Below, in pieces: positions 8,302-17,832 of a stretch of DNA of 64,000 bases. Source of the stretch: BOKV01 sp041397525 (GTDB taxonomy: Bacteria > Pseudomonadota > Alphaproteobacteria > Rhizobiales > Rhizobiaceae); the NCBI GenBank assembly GCA_041397525.1, contig JAWKWL010000001.1, positions 186,001-250,000 of the forward strand, in the 5' to 3' direction. The position numbers were made by a program, and so were the translations under genes. The stretch's first letter is position 1; each line of letters opens with the position of its first letter. Below the pieces are notes generated by a model. The model had not been told where the DNA came from, searched no databases, and was given only the letters and a program-made list of their open reading frames with translations.

Positions 8302-8991
8302 TCAAATTCCCAATTCGCGCAATCCGCCCGGTCCGCTGATGATTGCCATGCTGGCCATTTCCAGAAAAAGGCCATGCTGAACCACACCGGGAATTTGCAG
8401 GAGCGCTGTTGAGAGCGCATTTGCATCCGGAATACGGCCAAAAGATGCATCGACGATGAAGTGGCCCTCATCCGTGACAAAGTTTTCGCTTCCCTGCATG
8501 CGCCAGTTCAGCGCAGCGGAAAGCCCAAGCCTCTCGCCTGCCCTGGCGATCTGCATCCTGGTAGTCCTGGAACCAAAGCGATTGACCTCGATCGGCAGGG
8601 GAAACGCACCAAGTGTGTCGACAAGTTTGCTTTCATCGGCGATCACGATCATGCGCTTCGAGGCGCCTGCCACAATCTTCTCTCGCAGAAGCGCACCGCC
8701 ACCGCCCTTGACCAGGGACAGGCCCGGGCCAATCTCATCCGCACCGTCAACAACGAGGTCGAGTTCCGGCAATTCATCAAGTGTCGTCAGCCCAATGCCC
8801 AGTTCACCACAAAGGGCTGCAGTACGCTCAGATGTGGACACACCGGAAATCACCAGCCCTTCGCGTACCCTTTCCGCCAGCAGCCGGACAAATTCCTCAG
8901 CTGTGGAACCGGTACCGATACCAAGGCGCATTCCGTGCCTGACATGGGCAAGGGCAGCGCGGGCCGCATCGATCTTGTATTGCCTGCTCAT
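8302..8991 (-). CDS. rpiA: Ribose-5-phosphate isomerase A
   Basis: RpiA interconverts ribose 5-phosphate and ribulose 5-phosphate in the non-oxidative pentose phosphate pathway. Signatures in the 229-residue product are GIGTGSTAEEFV near residue 25, DGADEIGP near residue 83, the catalytic KGGGGALLREKI near residue 95 and DESKLVDTLG near residue 122. The start at 8991 places the usual AARAAL helix immediately before the substrate loop; a longer frame to 9051 lacks family resemblance. Confidence 0.95.
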   Translation of the reverse strand: MSRQYKIDAARAALAHVRHGMRLGIGTGSTAEEFVRLLAERVREGLVISGVSTSERTAALCGELGIGLTTLDELPELDLVVDGADEIGPGLSLVKGGGGALLREKIVAGASKRMIVIADESKLVDTLGAFPLPIEVNRFGSRTTRMQIARAGERLGLSAALNWRMQGSENFVTDEGHFIVDASFGRIPDANALSTALLQIPGVVQHGLFLEMASMAIISGPGGLRELGI

Positions 8992-9123
8992 GAAAAGGTC
9001 GTTCCTGTCGCCTTTGCCGGTTTGGTCTGGCGTTCGCCTATCACGCAACAATTCCGATTTCCAGTGTTGATCGGCCTTGCATCGGGCGCTATGGCTCGCG
9101 CAACCCCGTCGAAATGGTGATCC

Positions 9124-9810
9124 ATGACCGCAAGCATCCGTCCAACCCTGGTTCTTGACCTTGATGGCACCCTGGCTGACACCCGGCTGGACCTCGTTGC
9201 GGTCCTCAACCGTGTTATATCGAGCCAGGGCCTTTCACCACTTGCCATCGACGATGTCGGCTTTCTTGCGGGACAGGGTGCCAGACGGATGATCGAACAT
9301 GCCTTTGCCCTGCGCGAGACCGAGCTCGACGGCATGACGCTCGACCAGTTGTTCGATGATTTCCTGACCGACTATTCTGCCACCATGGCAGACAATACCG
9401 TACTCTATGACGGGGTCGAGGCTGCGCTCCAACGATTTTCACAAGCGGGATGGCTGCTTGCTATCTGCACCAACAAGCAGGAGGCGATGGCCCGCAAGCT
9501 GGTTGCGGAACTGGGTCAGGCGCATCGTTTCTCCGCGATTGCCGGTGGGGATACCTTCCCGGTTCGCAAGCCCGACCCGGCACATCTTCTTGGCACGATC
9601 ACCCAGGCGGGCGGAAACAGTGACCGCGCTGTGATGGTGGGCGATTCGGTTACCGACATTTCCGCCGCCAATGCCGCCCGTGTTCCGGTGGTCACGGTGG
9701 ATTTCGGTTATTCAGACAGGCCGATCCGGGAATACTCCCCCGATTACGTCATTTCCCACTTCGACCAGCTTTGGCAGACGGTGCAAACCATTTCCGCCAA
9801 CTGGGACTGA
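9124..9810 (+). CDS. gph: Phosphoglycolate phosphatase (HAD family)
   Basis: The 228-residue protein is a HAD-superfamily phosphatase. The motifs are LDLDGTLADT at residues 10-19 (nucleophile Asp), ICTNK near residue 118, RKPDP near residue 150 and MVGDSVTDI near residue 172. A helical cap domain sits between motifs 1 and 2, as in Gph. It removes phosphate from 2-phosphoglycolate, a by-product of repair of oxidised DNA ends. It is divergent from rpiA, a pairing often seen in Rhizobiales. Related HAD phosphatases with other substrates cannot be fully excluded. Confidence 0.88.
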   Translation: MTASIRPTLVLDLDGTLADTRLDLVAVLNRVISSQGLSPLAIDDVGFLAGQGARRMIEHAFALRETELDGMTLDQLFDDFLTDYSATMADNTVLYDGVEAALQRFSQAGWLLAICTNKQEAMARKLVAELGQAHRFSAIAGGDTFPVRKPDPAHLLGTITQAGGNSDRAVMVGDSVTDISAANAARVPVVTVDFGYSDRPIREYSPDYVISHFDQLWQTVQTISANWD

Positions 9811-9818
9811 TTACTCCA

Positions 9819-11984
9819 TCAGGCGGAAATCTTCATTCGTTTGGCAGTTGCACCGATCTGCTTCAGTTCCGCGGCGGAACGTTCTGCGATCCATTCCATC
9901 AAGGCGTTGATCGGCATGGGCCGTGCAAACAGATAGCCCTGCGCCGACATGCAGCCTGCATCTGCCAGGATTTGGCGCTGCTGTTCTGTTTCAACGCCCT
10001 CGGCAACTGTTTCATAGTTGAGGCTTTCAGCCATCGCCATGATCGTCTTGATGATGACAATGCCGTGCTCATCGGCTTCGTCACTCAGCATCTGCACGAA
10101 TGACCGGTCGATCTTGAAGACATCGAATGGCAGGCGGCTAAGTTGGGCCAGATTCGAATATCCAGTGCCAAAATCGTCGATGGCTATCCGGATGCCTGCA
10201 CGTTTGAGTTGGCGAATATGGTTGAGCGCGCGCTTTGGATCGCTCATCGCCATGCTTTCCGTGATTTCGAGTTCCAGATTGGCGGCATCTATGCCGGCTT
10301 CCCTGACGATTTCGAGAACCCAGCCTGAGAAGTCCTGCTGTTCGAACTGCTGCATGGATATGTTTACCGCGACCGGCAGCCTCAAGCCGGCATCCTGGAA
10401 TTCGCGGATCTGCGCGCAAGCCGCCTTGAGCACCCATTTGCCCAGTTGAAGGATCAACCCGCACTCCTCGGCAATGGAAATGAATTCGCCTGGATGCACC
10501 ATGCCGTTTTCCGGATGATGCCAACGCACCAGCGCTTCGACCGATGTTGGAGCGCCTGTCTTGCAATTGACCTTGGGCTGATAGTGAAGTTCCAATTCGC
10601 CATCCACCAGCGCACGGCGAAGATCGGTTTCGATCTGCATGCGCTTTGACGCACGTTTGTTGAGTTCCTCCGAGAAGAAGCGGAAGGTATTCTTCCCCTC
10701 TTCCTTGGCCAGATACATGGCCATGTCGGCGCTCTTCAGCACGGACTGGTAGTCGGCTCCGTCCCGCGGGAAGGTCGCTATTCCCACCGATGCACCGATG
10801 CGAACTTCGCTGCCGCCAATGTCGAACGGTTCGCTGACCGCCTTGATGATCCGGCGTGCGACTGTAGCAGCATCAGTCTCTTCACGGATTTCGGCCAGAA
10901 GGATGGTGAATTCGTCACCGCCAAGGCGGGCCAGAACCTGCTTTTCCTTTTCGCGCGCTTCCTGCTCTTCGCTTTGGGAATTGCGATCTGCTGCTGCCTG
11001 GTAGGAAATCGTGTCGTCAGAGCGCACCACTTGCGAAATCCGCTCGGCAAACTTGCCCAGCAACTTGTCCCCGAGGTCATGGCCAAGCGTGTCATTGACC
11101 CGCTTGAACCCGTCAAGATCGACAAAAAGCAATGCACCCGCAACATTGGTGCGCTGCGCCTTGTTGATAGCGCGCGTCAGTTCCATCCGGAAATATTCCC
11201 GGTTCGGCAATTGCGTGATGCGATCCACATAGGCGAGTTCGTAAATCTGCTCGATATTGGCCTTGAGTTTCTCGATCATCGAGGAAAACGCTTCGCCAAG
11301 CTGGCGGACTTCGCGCGCGCCCTCAACCTTGATCTTGAGATTCAGGTCGCCGCTGGAAAATGCCATCGCCGCAACCGACAACCGCCGCAAGGGCAGCGTG
11401 ATCTGGCTGACAAGACCTGCAGAAAACAACAGTCCCGCAATCAGGATGGGCACCATGGTCATCAACCGTGATCCAATGATCGGCAGTACTGTCTCGATGA
11501 AACCGGGATTGCGGAAGCGGATATAGACGGAACCGATCGCCTGCCCGTTCGAGAGCAGGGGCTCGCCGATCTCGATGCCCTTCTCGCTGACCTTGTGTTC
11601 GGTCTTGGCGGTCTTGAGCGCGCGCAGCTGCACATCCGAATTGTTGAATGATGCGATCGGCGACGTGCGCAGATCGCCGTCCAGATAGAAGGTCAGGTCG
11701 CGGTCAACGACGCTGAGCTGCAGCACGCCAGGGCGATTGCGAACGGAGGAAAGAATTTCTTCGATATCGGAAAGTTCAAACCGGTCAAACTGCTTTTCCA
11801 GGCTGCGCGCCATGACGGCCGTGATGCTGAGCGCATCGGCAATCTGGCGTTCATTCGACTTTCGTATCTCGTTTGCCGTGTCCGTGACCAACTGTGCCGC
11901 AAGCATTGCGATCGCCAGCCCGGAGACCAGAAGGAGAAACCGAAAATGTAGCCCTGTACGAAAGGCGCGGAATTTTCCGAGCAT
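9819..11984 (-). CDS. Membrane GGDEF-EAL cyclic-di-GMP protein
   Basis: Read from the ATG at 11984 (GGGGTGGA site), the 721-residue protein has a first membrane helix near residues 15-35, a periplasmic sensor of about 140 residues, a second helix near residues 180-200, a HAMP-like linker, GGDEF and EAL. The cyclase motif RLGGDEF is intact. An extra charged stretch of about 25 residues lies just before it, and there is no RxxD inhibitory site at the usual place. The EAL domain keeps EALVRW, NISMQQF, ESMAMSD, DDFGTGYSNL and EGVETE, so phosphodiesterase activity is plausible. The ligand of the sensor is unknown. A longer reading frame to 12179 would put an unusual hydrophobic leader in front. 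Confidence 0.9.
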   Translation of the reverse strand: MLGKFRAFRTGLHFRFLLLVSGLAIAMLAAQLVTDTANEIRKSNERQIADALSITAVMARSLEKQFDRFELSDIEEILSSVRNRPGVLQLSVVDRDLTFYLDGDLRTSPIASFNNSDVQLRALKTAKTEHKVSEKGIEIGEPLLSNGQAIGSVYIRFRNPGFIETVLPIIGSRLMTMVPILIAGLLFSAGLVSQITLPLRRLSVAAMAFSSGDLNLKIKVEGAREVRQLGEAFSSMIEKLKANIEQIYELAYVDRITQLPNREYFRMELTRAINKAQRTNVAGALLFVDLDGFKRVNDTLGHDLGDKLLGKFAERISQVVRSDDTISYQAAADRNSQSEEQEAREKEKQVLARLGGDEFTILLAEIREETDAATVARRIIKAVSEPFDIGGSEVRIGASVGIATFPRDGADYQSVLKSADMAMYLAKEEGKNTFRFFSEELNKRASKRMQIETDLRRALVDGELELHYQPKVNCKTGAPTSVEALVRWHHPENGMVHPGEFISIAEECGLILQLGKWVLKAACAQIREFQDAGLRLPVAVNISMQQFEQQDFSGWVLEIVREAGIDAANLELEITESMAMSDPKRALNHIRQLKRAGIRIAIDDFGTGYSNLAQLSRLPFDVFKIDRSFVQMLSDEADEHGIVIIKTIMAMAESLNYETVAEGVETEQQRQILADAGCMSAQGYLFARPMPINALMEWIAERSAAELKQIGATAKRMKISA

Positions 11985-12233
11985 TGTCTGTCCACCCCAT
12001 GCCGGCGCATGAAAATTGTTTTTGTTTTTGCCGGACCCTGCTTCAACCAAGCTAACAGTGACACCCAAGAAAATCGTAAACCTGACAAGTTCGACGCGGA
12101 AAAGCTGATTTGACGCTGAATCATTCGTTAAGAACCGGCCCCCGGTTGGCGGAAACTCCCTGCTAAGGTTGCGTTGCACAATGTCCGAAAATCATTAGAT
12201 AAGGGTGGTAATGCTCAGACGGGAGAAAGCACC

Positions 12234-13850
12234 ATGGATACGGCCGCCTTTGAAATGTTTCCACATGGCAAGGACGAAACACCCTGGCGCAAGCTTGAGG
12301 GGGATTTTGTAACCAACGACACATTCCGGGGCGAGGAAATCCTGGTCGTGGATGCACAAGCGTTGCGCAGACTGTCGGAACAGGCTTTCATGGACATCAA
12401 CCATCTGTTGCGGCCTGGCCATCTGCAGCAGTTGGCTGCAATCCTTGAAGATCCCGAAGCAACCGAAAATGATCGCTTCGTCGCATATGATCTCCTGAAG
12501 AATGCCAATATCGCGGCCGGCGGTGTGCTGCCGATGTGCCAGGACACAGGAACCGCAATCATCATGGGCAAGAAGGGCCGCCGTGTCTGGACCGATGGAA
12601 CCGACGAGGCTGCGCTGGGCTCAGGCGTTCTCGATGCTTATGAAAAGAAGAACCTGCGCTATTCGCAACTGGCACCGATATCGATGTTCGAGGAAAAGAA
12701 CACCAGAAACAACCTGCCGGCCCAGATCGACGTCTATGAGGAAGGTGAGGACGAATACAAGTTCCTGTTCGTAGCCAAGGGCGGCGGCTCGGCCAACAAG
12801 ACTTTCCTGTTCCAGGGCACTCCGTCACTGCTGACGCATGATCGCATGATCGATTTCCTGAAGGAAAAGATCCTGACGCTCGGCACTGCTGCCTGCCCGC
12901 CATACCACCTGGCAATTGTCATTGGTGGCACATCGGCAGAGATGAACCTGAAAACAGTGAAGCTCGCCTCAACCCGCTATCTTGACGACCTGCCAACTTC
13001 CGGTTCGGAGGCAGGCCACGCTTTCCGTGATCTAGAAATGGAAGCCGAAGTTCACAAGCTCACGCAACAGATGGGTGTTGGGGCACAATTTGGCGGCAAG
13101 TATTTCTGCCATGACGTGCGGGTAATCCGCCTGCCCCGCCATGGTGCGTCACTGCCGATTGGCCTTGGCGTATCGTGTTCGGCGGACCGCCAGGCGCTCG
13201 GCAAGATCACCCGCGACGGCGTGTTCCTTGAAGCACTGGAAACCGATCCGTCCAAATACCTGCCCGAAATCACTGACGAGGCACTGCACAAGGGCGAAGT
13301 GAAGATCGACCTCAATCAGCCGATGAATCAAATTCTCGCAGAACTGTCGAAACACCCTGTAAAGACTCGCCTTTCCCTGACCGGCACCATCATCGTTGCG
13401 CGCGATCTGGCCCACGCCAAGATCCGCGAGCGGCTCGAAAATGGCGAGGGAATGCCCGACTACATGAAGAACCATCCGGTCTACTATGCGGGTCCTGCCA
13501 AGACACCAGCCGGCTTTGCCTCCGGTTCGTTCGGGCCGACTACAGCCGGTCGGATGGATTCCTATGTTGACCAGTTCCAGTCCTTTGGCGGGTCAATGGT
13601 GATGCTCGCCAAGGGAAACCGCTCGAAACAGGTGCGTGATGCATGCCAGCGCCATGGCGGTTTTTACTTAGGCTCGATTGGTGGCCCGGCTGCGCGTCTC
13701 GCCCAGGATTGCATCCGCAAGGTCGAAGTCCTCGAATATCCCGAATTGGGCATGGAAGCGATCTGGAAGATAGAGGTAGAAAACTTCCCCGCCTTCATCG
13801 TGATCGATGACAAGGGCAATGATTTCTTCAAGGAATTGAATCTCGGCTGA
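12234..13850 (+). CDS. fumA: Class I fumarate hydratase, iron-sulfur dependent (fused alpha-beta)
   Basis: This enzyme hydrates fumarate to malate in the TCA cycle using a 4Fe-4S cluster. At 538 residues it has the single-chain form of E. coli FumA/FumB, with the alpha part first (LPMCQDTGTAIIMGKKG with a cluster Cys, then KGGGSANKTFLFQ, then LGVSCSADRQ) and the beta part last (YYAGPAKTPAG, FGPTTAGRMD, GGSMVMLAKGNR, GGPAARLAQDCI). The ATG at 12234 follows a GGGAGAAAG site. No class II fumarase is in the window. Its final 60 bases recur in degenerate form at 16069-16128. Confidence 0.93.
   Translation: MDTAAFEMFPHGKDETPWRKLEGDFVTNDTFRGEEILVVDAQALRRLSEQAFMDINHLLRPGHLQQLAAILEDPEATENDRFVAYDLLKNANIAAGGVLPMCQDTGTAIIMGKKGRRVWTDGTDEAALGSGVLDAYEKKNLRYSQLAPISMFEEKNTRNNLPAQIDVYEEGEDEYKFLFVAKGGGSANKTFLFQGTPSLLTHDRMIDFLKEKILTLGTAACPPYHLAIVIGGTSAEMNLKTVKLASTRYLDDLPTSGSEAGHAFRDLEMEAEVHKLTQQMGVGAQFGGKYFCHDVRVIRLPRHGASLPIGLGVSCSADRQALGKITRDGVFLEALETDPSKYLPEITDEALHKGEVKIDLNQPMNQILAELSKHPVKTRLSLTGTIIVARDLAHAKIRERLENGEGMPDYMKNHPVYYAGPAKTPAGFASGSFGPTTAGRMDSYVDQFQSFGGSMVMLAKGNRSKQVRDACQRHGGFYLGSIGGPAARLAQDCIRKVEVLEYPELGMEAIWKIEVENFPAFIVIDDKGNDFFKELNLG
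13791..13850 (+). repeat. Donor copy of a 60-bp repeat (3' end of fumarase)
   Basis: The last 20 codons of fumarase, including the stop, match 16069-16128 at about 53 of 60 positions by hand alignment, with the first 33 bases identical. The copies are in the same orientation and flank the SPFH gene. Confidence 0.85.
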
Positions 13851-13869
13851 ACAGGAACTCACAAGACTG

Positions 13870-13917
13870 AATTGGTTTTGGCGAAGTGGCGTTGGAAAAT
13901 TGACACCAAAACCGGTT
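13870..13917 (+). repeat. Imperfect inverted repeat downstream of fumarase
   Basis: Arms of 12 bases (13870-13881 and 13906-13917) can pair in the rightward RNA with two G-U pairs across a 24-base loop. No T-tract follows, so it is not a standard terminator. It may protect or process the fumarase 3' end, or be chance. Confidence 0.35.
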
Positions 13918-13991
13918 ATGCTTCGACGTGGTCAAGATGATTCGCCGTAATTTTTCGACGGAACTTCTTTTTATCTGATCAGGAGACTGGA

Positions 13992-16046
13992 ATGTTTTGG
14001 GTATTCATTGCTACACTGGCGCTGCTTGGCTTTTTCTTCAACGTCAGCCAACAAATCAGGGCAGGAATATCGACTCGACCCGAAACGACAGAAATATTGC
14101 CTGAAAAGCCCGCGGCAGTCCGTTACCTGAGATCGCTCCTTTCCGGGACGCCGCTTTCCATCGCATTCCTGGCGATCGCACTGCTCTCCGCTGCGTTCAC
14201 TTCCTATATCAACCCAAATGGCGGACAGATCGCGGTCTTCGACCGAATTTATCTGTGCTCGCCGATACGCGATGGCAGGGTGGTCGCACTTGCCGGAGAA
14301 TGTGGACGCCAGGCTCGCCATGCGATGCCGGGGTTCCAGGTCATTCCGTTCGTCAATGTGTTGAACAAAGTGACCTATGTGAACATGCTGAATGTTCCCG
14401 ATGGTGGTTACGCCACGCTGGTCGCACGTGATGGCATACCACTTGAGCCCGGACAAATTGCTGCCAAGCCATGGCCGCTCGTTGCCGCCGACGGCAACAC
14501 CGGCAGCCTTGACGTGGATTTGCGAATGCTCGACGCAACCTATTTCCTCGCCGAAGGAAAAGGCCGAAAGGGCTTGCAGGCAACCGTGCTGAAACCGGGC
14601 GTCTATCCGGTTAATCCCTACCTGTTCGACTACGCAACCACCTCCAGCGACGGAACGCCCAACCTGGTGGTTGAAGTCAAGTCGGGTTTTGTCGGCGTCA
14701 TCAAATCCGCTTTGGATGAAGACGCAGTGCCGCCATTCATGTCAACCGCTGGATCGCCTACCGGTTGCGGTGCTGGCGCGGCAAAGGAAAAGGATCTTGG
14801 CCAGATCAAAGCCGAATTGGTACCCGTTGGCTGTCGCGGCGTCTGGGATCATCCGCTTCCGCCCGGAAAATATTTCGTCAACGAGAACATCTACGAAGTG
14901 GTTCAGGTCGATACCCGCATCCAGAACTGGACCTACAAGGGCGGTTTCACCCGCCGCAGCATCAATCTGACGATTTCCGAGAAAGGCGGCATCGAACAGG
15001 AAGCCCGCTCCATCGAGATTCCGGTGACGGATGATTCGGTTGGCGATGTGATCCGTGTCATCGTCGAAGGCTGGACCGTCTTTGTCGAATTGCGGGTGCA
15101 GGTGCGCGCCCAACCTGATCTGGCACCGCTGGTGGTAGCCGCAGTCGGAGATCTCAAAGCGATCGAGGAACGGATTGTAACGCCGCAGATCCGGTCGATC
15201 ATGCGCAATGTCGGCGGCTCGCGGATTAGGGTCAAGAACCGTGCCGCATATGAAATCGCCAAATCGGAGCGCGAAAGCCTCAAGGCCCGTCGCGACCTGC
15301 TCGCCGACCCCGCATCTGATCGTGGAGGCCTGAGCCCCGAACAGATCGCAGAATCATTGCGCCAACTGGACGCGGAAATAGCAGCCATCTCGCTTCCCGA
15401 TCCTGATGAGGAAGTCGAACGCCCAACCGAAGTGCTTGATTTCCAGAACGAACGTGCGACGCTCGAGCAGATCGTCTCCGAGCAGGTTCGCGCCGTCGGC
15501 CGCGATGCAGGCATCGAGATTGTGTCCGTGAAGATCGGCAATGTCGACATCCCGCCGGAACTTCTGGTGGCGCGTCAGGTCGAACAGCTGTCCGGCCAGC
15601 TCCGCCGCGCCTATACCCAGCAACAAACCGCCCAGGTGCAGCGCCAGGCGCTGGAAGCCGCCCGCTCGCTTGCAGACAAGCAGGACCAGATTGTTCAGGC
15701 AAACGTGAACATTCAGGTCTCCGAAAAACTGAAGACAAGTCGCCGCAACGAGGGCGAGGCGGAAAAATCCTACGACATCGAGATTTCGCAAGGTCGCAAG
15801 GCACTGGCCGAGGTTCTCGGCCAGGATCGCGTCTTCATGATGCAATTGGCCGAGAAATTCCTGGAAACCGTTTCGGAAAAGCCCGAAATTCTTGGAAACA
15901 TCCACCTTCCCTCGACCGTGGCAATCAACAACGGATCAGGCTTTGACGTGAATGGCCTGGGAGCGATCCTGAGTGGAACCAAGCTGTTCGGTGGACCTCA
16001 AACCAGTTCCGAGCCGAAAGACAGCACCGGACAGGCATCGCAATAG
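13992..16046 (+). CDS. SPFH / band 7 (prohibitin-like) membrane protein
   Basis: The 684-residue protein starts with two hydrophobic segments, at residues 1-16 and near 55-73, and then carries a band 7 domain (PGFQVIPF, VNMLNVPDGGYATLVARDG, then VFVELRVQVRAQPD and the IRSIMRN segment). A long Glu/Arg/Lys-rich coiled coil covers roughly residues 410-620, and the tail is low in complexity. Such proteins form membrane-bound oligomeric rings or scaffolds linked to microdomains and protease control. It is longer than usual HflK/HflC or stomatin proteins. No NfeD-like partner or protease is adjacent. The start has a GAGAC site 5 bases ahead. Confidence 0.82.
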   Translation: MFWVFIATLALLGFFFNVSQQIRAGISTRPETTEILPEKPAAVRYLRSLLSGTPLSIAFLAIALLSAAFTSYINPNGGQIAVFDRIYLCSPIRDGRVVALAGECGRQARHAMPGFQVIPFVNVLNKVTYVNMLNVPDGGYATLVARDGIPLEPGQIAAKPWPLVAADGNTGSLDVDLRMLDATYFLAEGKGRKGLQATVLKPGVYPVNPYLFDYATTSSDGTPNLVVEVKSGFVGVIKSALDEDAVPPFMSTAGSPTGCGAGAAKEKDLGQIKAELVPVGCRGVWDHPLPPGKYFVNENIYEVVQVDTRIQNWTYKGGFTRRSINLTISEKGGIEQEARSIEIPVTDDSVGDVIRVIVEGWTVFVELRVQVRAQPDLAPLVVAAVGDLKAIEERIVTPQIRSIMRNVGGSRIRVKNRAAYEIAKSERESLKARRDLLADPASDRGGLSPEQIAESLRQLDAEIAAISLPDPDEEVERPTEVLDFQNERATLEQIVSEQVRAVGRDAGIEIVSVKIGNVDIPPELLVARQVEQLSGQLRRAYTQQQTAQVQRQALEAARSLADKQDQIVQANVNIQVSEKLKTSRRNEGEAEKSYDIEISQGRKALAEVLGQDRVFMMQLAEKFLETVSEKPEILGNIHLPSTVAINNGSGFDVNGLGAILSGTKLFGGPQTSSEPKDSTGQASQ

Positions 16047-16068
16047 GCCAATTGTGTTGGAGTTGCCT

Positions 16069-16128
16069 GCCTTCATCGTGATCGATGACAAGGGCAATGA
16101 TCTCTTGAAGGAATTGAATTTGGGATAG
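16069..16128 (+). pseudogene. Degenerate fragment of a class I fumarase 3' end
   Basis: These 60 bases still translate to AFIVIDDKGNDLLKELNLG followed by a stop, against the fumarase terminus AFIVIDDKGNDFFKELNLG. Weaker resemblance (VLELP against VENFP) reaches back to about 16054. There is no start codon and no other fumarase sequence, so this is a relic. It could be what remains of a tandem fumarase duplicate that was replaced by the SPFH gene, or a scar of that gene's insertion. Confidence 0.8.
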
Positions 16129-16190
16129 GTGCTTGACCTTCCAGTCGCGGAAACCTCTATTCTTCACCAGAAATCCGGAGGTTGGAGATC

Positions 16191-16625
16191 ATGGGCAACA
16201 GCGCGCGCCTTGCTGTCATCACATTCGTAGCATTGCTGGCGGCGGGAGCCTACTGGCTTTCCCGTCCCTCGCCGGAGACCGTCATGTCTTCTGAAGGCGC
16301 GGATAATTCAGCAGAAATGGTAGCCGTCACTATGCCGGCCCTTTCGGCAGAAGAAGCCGCGGGCAAGGTCAAATTCGCCATGCTCTGCAGCCAGTGTCAC
16401 GGTCCCAATGCAGGTGGCAGCCTGCAGGGGCCACCGCTCATTCACAAGATATATGAACCATCCCATCATGGAGACGTGGCGTTTTTGCTGGCCGCTCAGA
16501 ACGGAGTGCGGGCTCATCACTGGAATTTTGGCGACATGCCACCCGTGCAAGGATCAAACGACGAGATGGTCACGGAAATCGTGACTTTCATAAGGGCTGT
16601 GCAACGCGCCAACGGCATCGAATAG
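16191..16625 (+). CDS. Small membrane-anchored or exported cytochrome c
   Basis: The 144-residue protein has one hydrophobic N-terminal segment at about residues 5-22, a polar linker and a c-type heme domain. The heme site is CSQCH near residue 67, and the sixth ligand is probably the Met in GDMPPV near residue 115. The ATG at 16191 is chosen over an in-frame TTG at 16182 because it follows a GGAGG site. The segment may be an uncleaved anchor, which would make it a periplasm-facing electron carrier. No cognate dehydrogenase adjoins it. The dehydrogenase at 46182 is far away but belongs to a family in which some members use cytochrome c. Confidence 0.85.
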   Translation: MGNSARLAVITFVALLAAGAYWLSRPSPETVMSSEGADNSAEMVAVTMPALSAEEAAGKVKFAMLCSQCHGPNAGGSLQGPPLIHKIYEPSHHGDVAFLLAAQNGVRAHHWNFGDMPPVQGSNDEMVTEIVTFIRAVQRANGIE

Positions 16626-16693
16626 TCCGACAAACTTGGCCAACGCCGCTGCACCCCATTGACGCTTGTTGGACGCGGACATAGTTTCTCGTG

Positions 16694-17731
16694 ATGACCG
16701 ATATTCCAGCGCAACATATCGCTTCCCCGGCCAAGTCGCCCGTCATGATCGACCCCTTCGGTCGTGCAGTGTCCTATCTTCGCGTATCAGTTACGGATCG
16801 CTGCGACTTCCGCTGCACCTATTGCATGGCCGAGGACATGACCTTCCTGCCGAAGAAGGACCTATTGACGTTGGAAGAACTCGACCGGCTCTGCTCCGCC
16901 TTCATCGACAAGGGCGTGAAGAAGCTGCGCCTGACCGGTGGCGAGCCGCTGGTTCGCCGCAACATCATGCATCTGGTACGCAGCCTGTCGCGCCATCTGC
17001 GATCGGGTGCCCTTGAAGAACTGACATTGACCACCAACGGCTCGCAGCTCGCGCGCTTTGCTGACGAGCTGGCTGAAGCCGGCGTGAAGCGGATCAACGT
17101 CTCGCTTGATACGCTTGATGAAGCGAAATTCGCCGAAATCACCCGCTGGGGACGACTTCCGCAGGTGATGGCCGGACTTGAAGCCGCAGAAAAGGCCGGG
17201 CTGAAGATCAAGATCAACGCAGTGGCTCTCAAGGATTTCAATGAACACGAAATCGAGGCGCTGATGCTGTGGGCGCATGGCCGTAGCTATGACCTGACAC
17301 TGATCGAGACCATGCCACTGGGCGAAATCACCGAGGACCGGACCGACCAGTATCTTCCGCTCTCCCTGGTTCGCCAGCGGCTCGAGGAAAAATATTCGCT
17401 CAATCCAATCCCCTACAAGACAGGCGGCCCAGCCCGTTATGTCGAGGTAAGCGAGACCGGCGGTCGCATCGGCTTCATCACTCCGATGACGCATAATTTC
17501 TGCGAGAGCTGCAACAGGGTTCGCATCACCTGCACCGGTACCCTGTTCATGTGCCTCGGCCAGGACGACGCCGCCGATCTTCGCAGCCCCCTGCGCGCGT
17601 CGGAAGGCTACGAATTGCTGTCTAAGGCAATCGACGAAGCGATTGGCCGAAAGCCCAAGGGCCATGATTTTGTGATCGGGCGCAACTCAGCCCCGTCAGT
17701 GTCACGCCACATGTCCACGACTGGCGGCTGA
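16694..17731 (+). CDS. moaA: GTP 3',8-cyclase, molybdenum cofactor biosynthesis
   Basis: MoaA is the radical SAM enzyme that starts molybdopterin synthesis from GTP. The 345-residue protein has the SAM cluster motif CDFRCTYC near residue 38, GGEPLVRR near residue 82, the C-terminal second cluster motif (CESCNRVRITCTGTLFMC) and the essential Gly-Gly end (STTGG). The ATG at 16694 directly follows an in-frame GTG; both are usable. It heads a Moco-related stretch, though two transporters lie between it and fdhD. MoaC and MoaE are not in this window. Confidence 0.95.
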   Translation: MTDIPAQHIASPAKSPVMIDPFGRAVSYLRVSVTDRCDFRCTYCMAEDMTFLPKKDLLTLEELDRLCSAFIDKGVKKLRLTGGEPLVRRNIMHLVRSLSRHLRSGALEELTLTTNGSQLARFADELAEAGVKRINVSLDTLDEAKFAEITRWGRLPQVMAGLEAAEKAGLKIKINAVALKDFNEHEIEALMLWAHGRSYDLTLIETMPLGEITEDRTDQYLPLSLVRQRLEEKYSLNPIPYKTGGPARYVEVSETGGRIGFITPMTHNFCESCNRVRITCTGTLFMCLGQDDAADLRSPLRASEGYELLSKAIDEAIGRKPKGHDFVIGRNSAPSVSRHMSTTGG

Positions 17732-17832
17732 CAAACAGGAAAACCATCCGGAATTGGCGCTATGCATCCGCTGCAATTCTGTTTAGGGGATCGGCTGAAG
17801 TTTCTTTTTCGATTGCCATCCGGAACGCCAGC

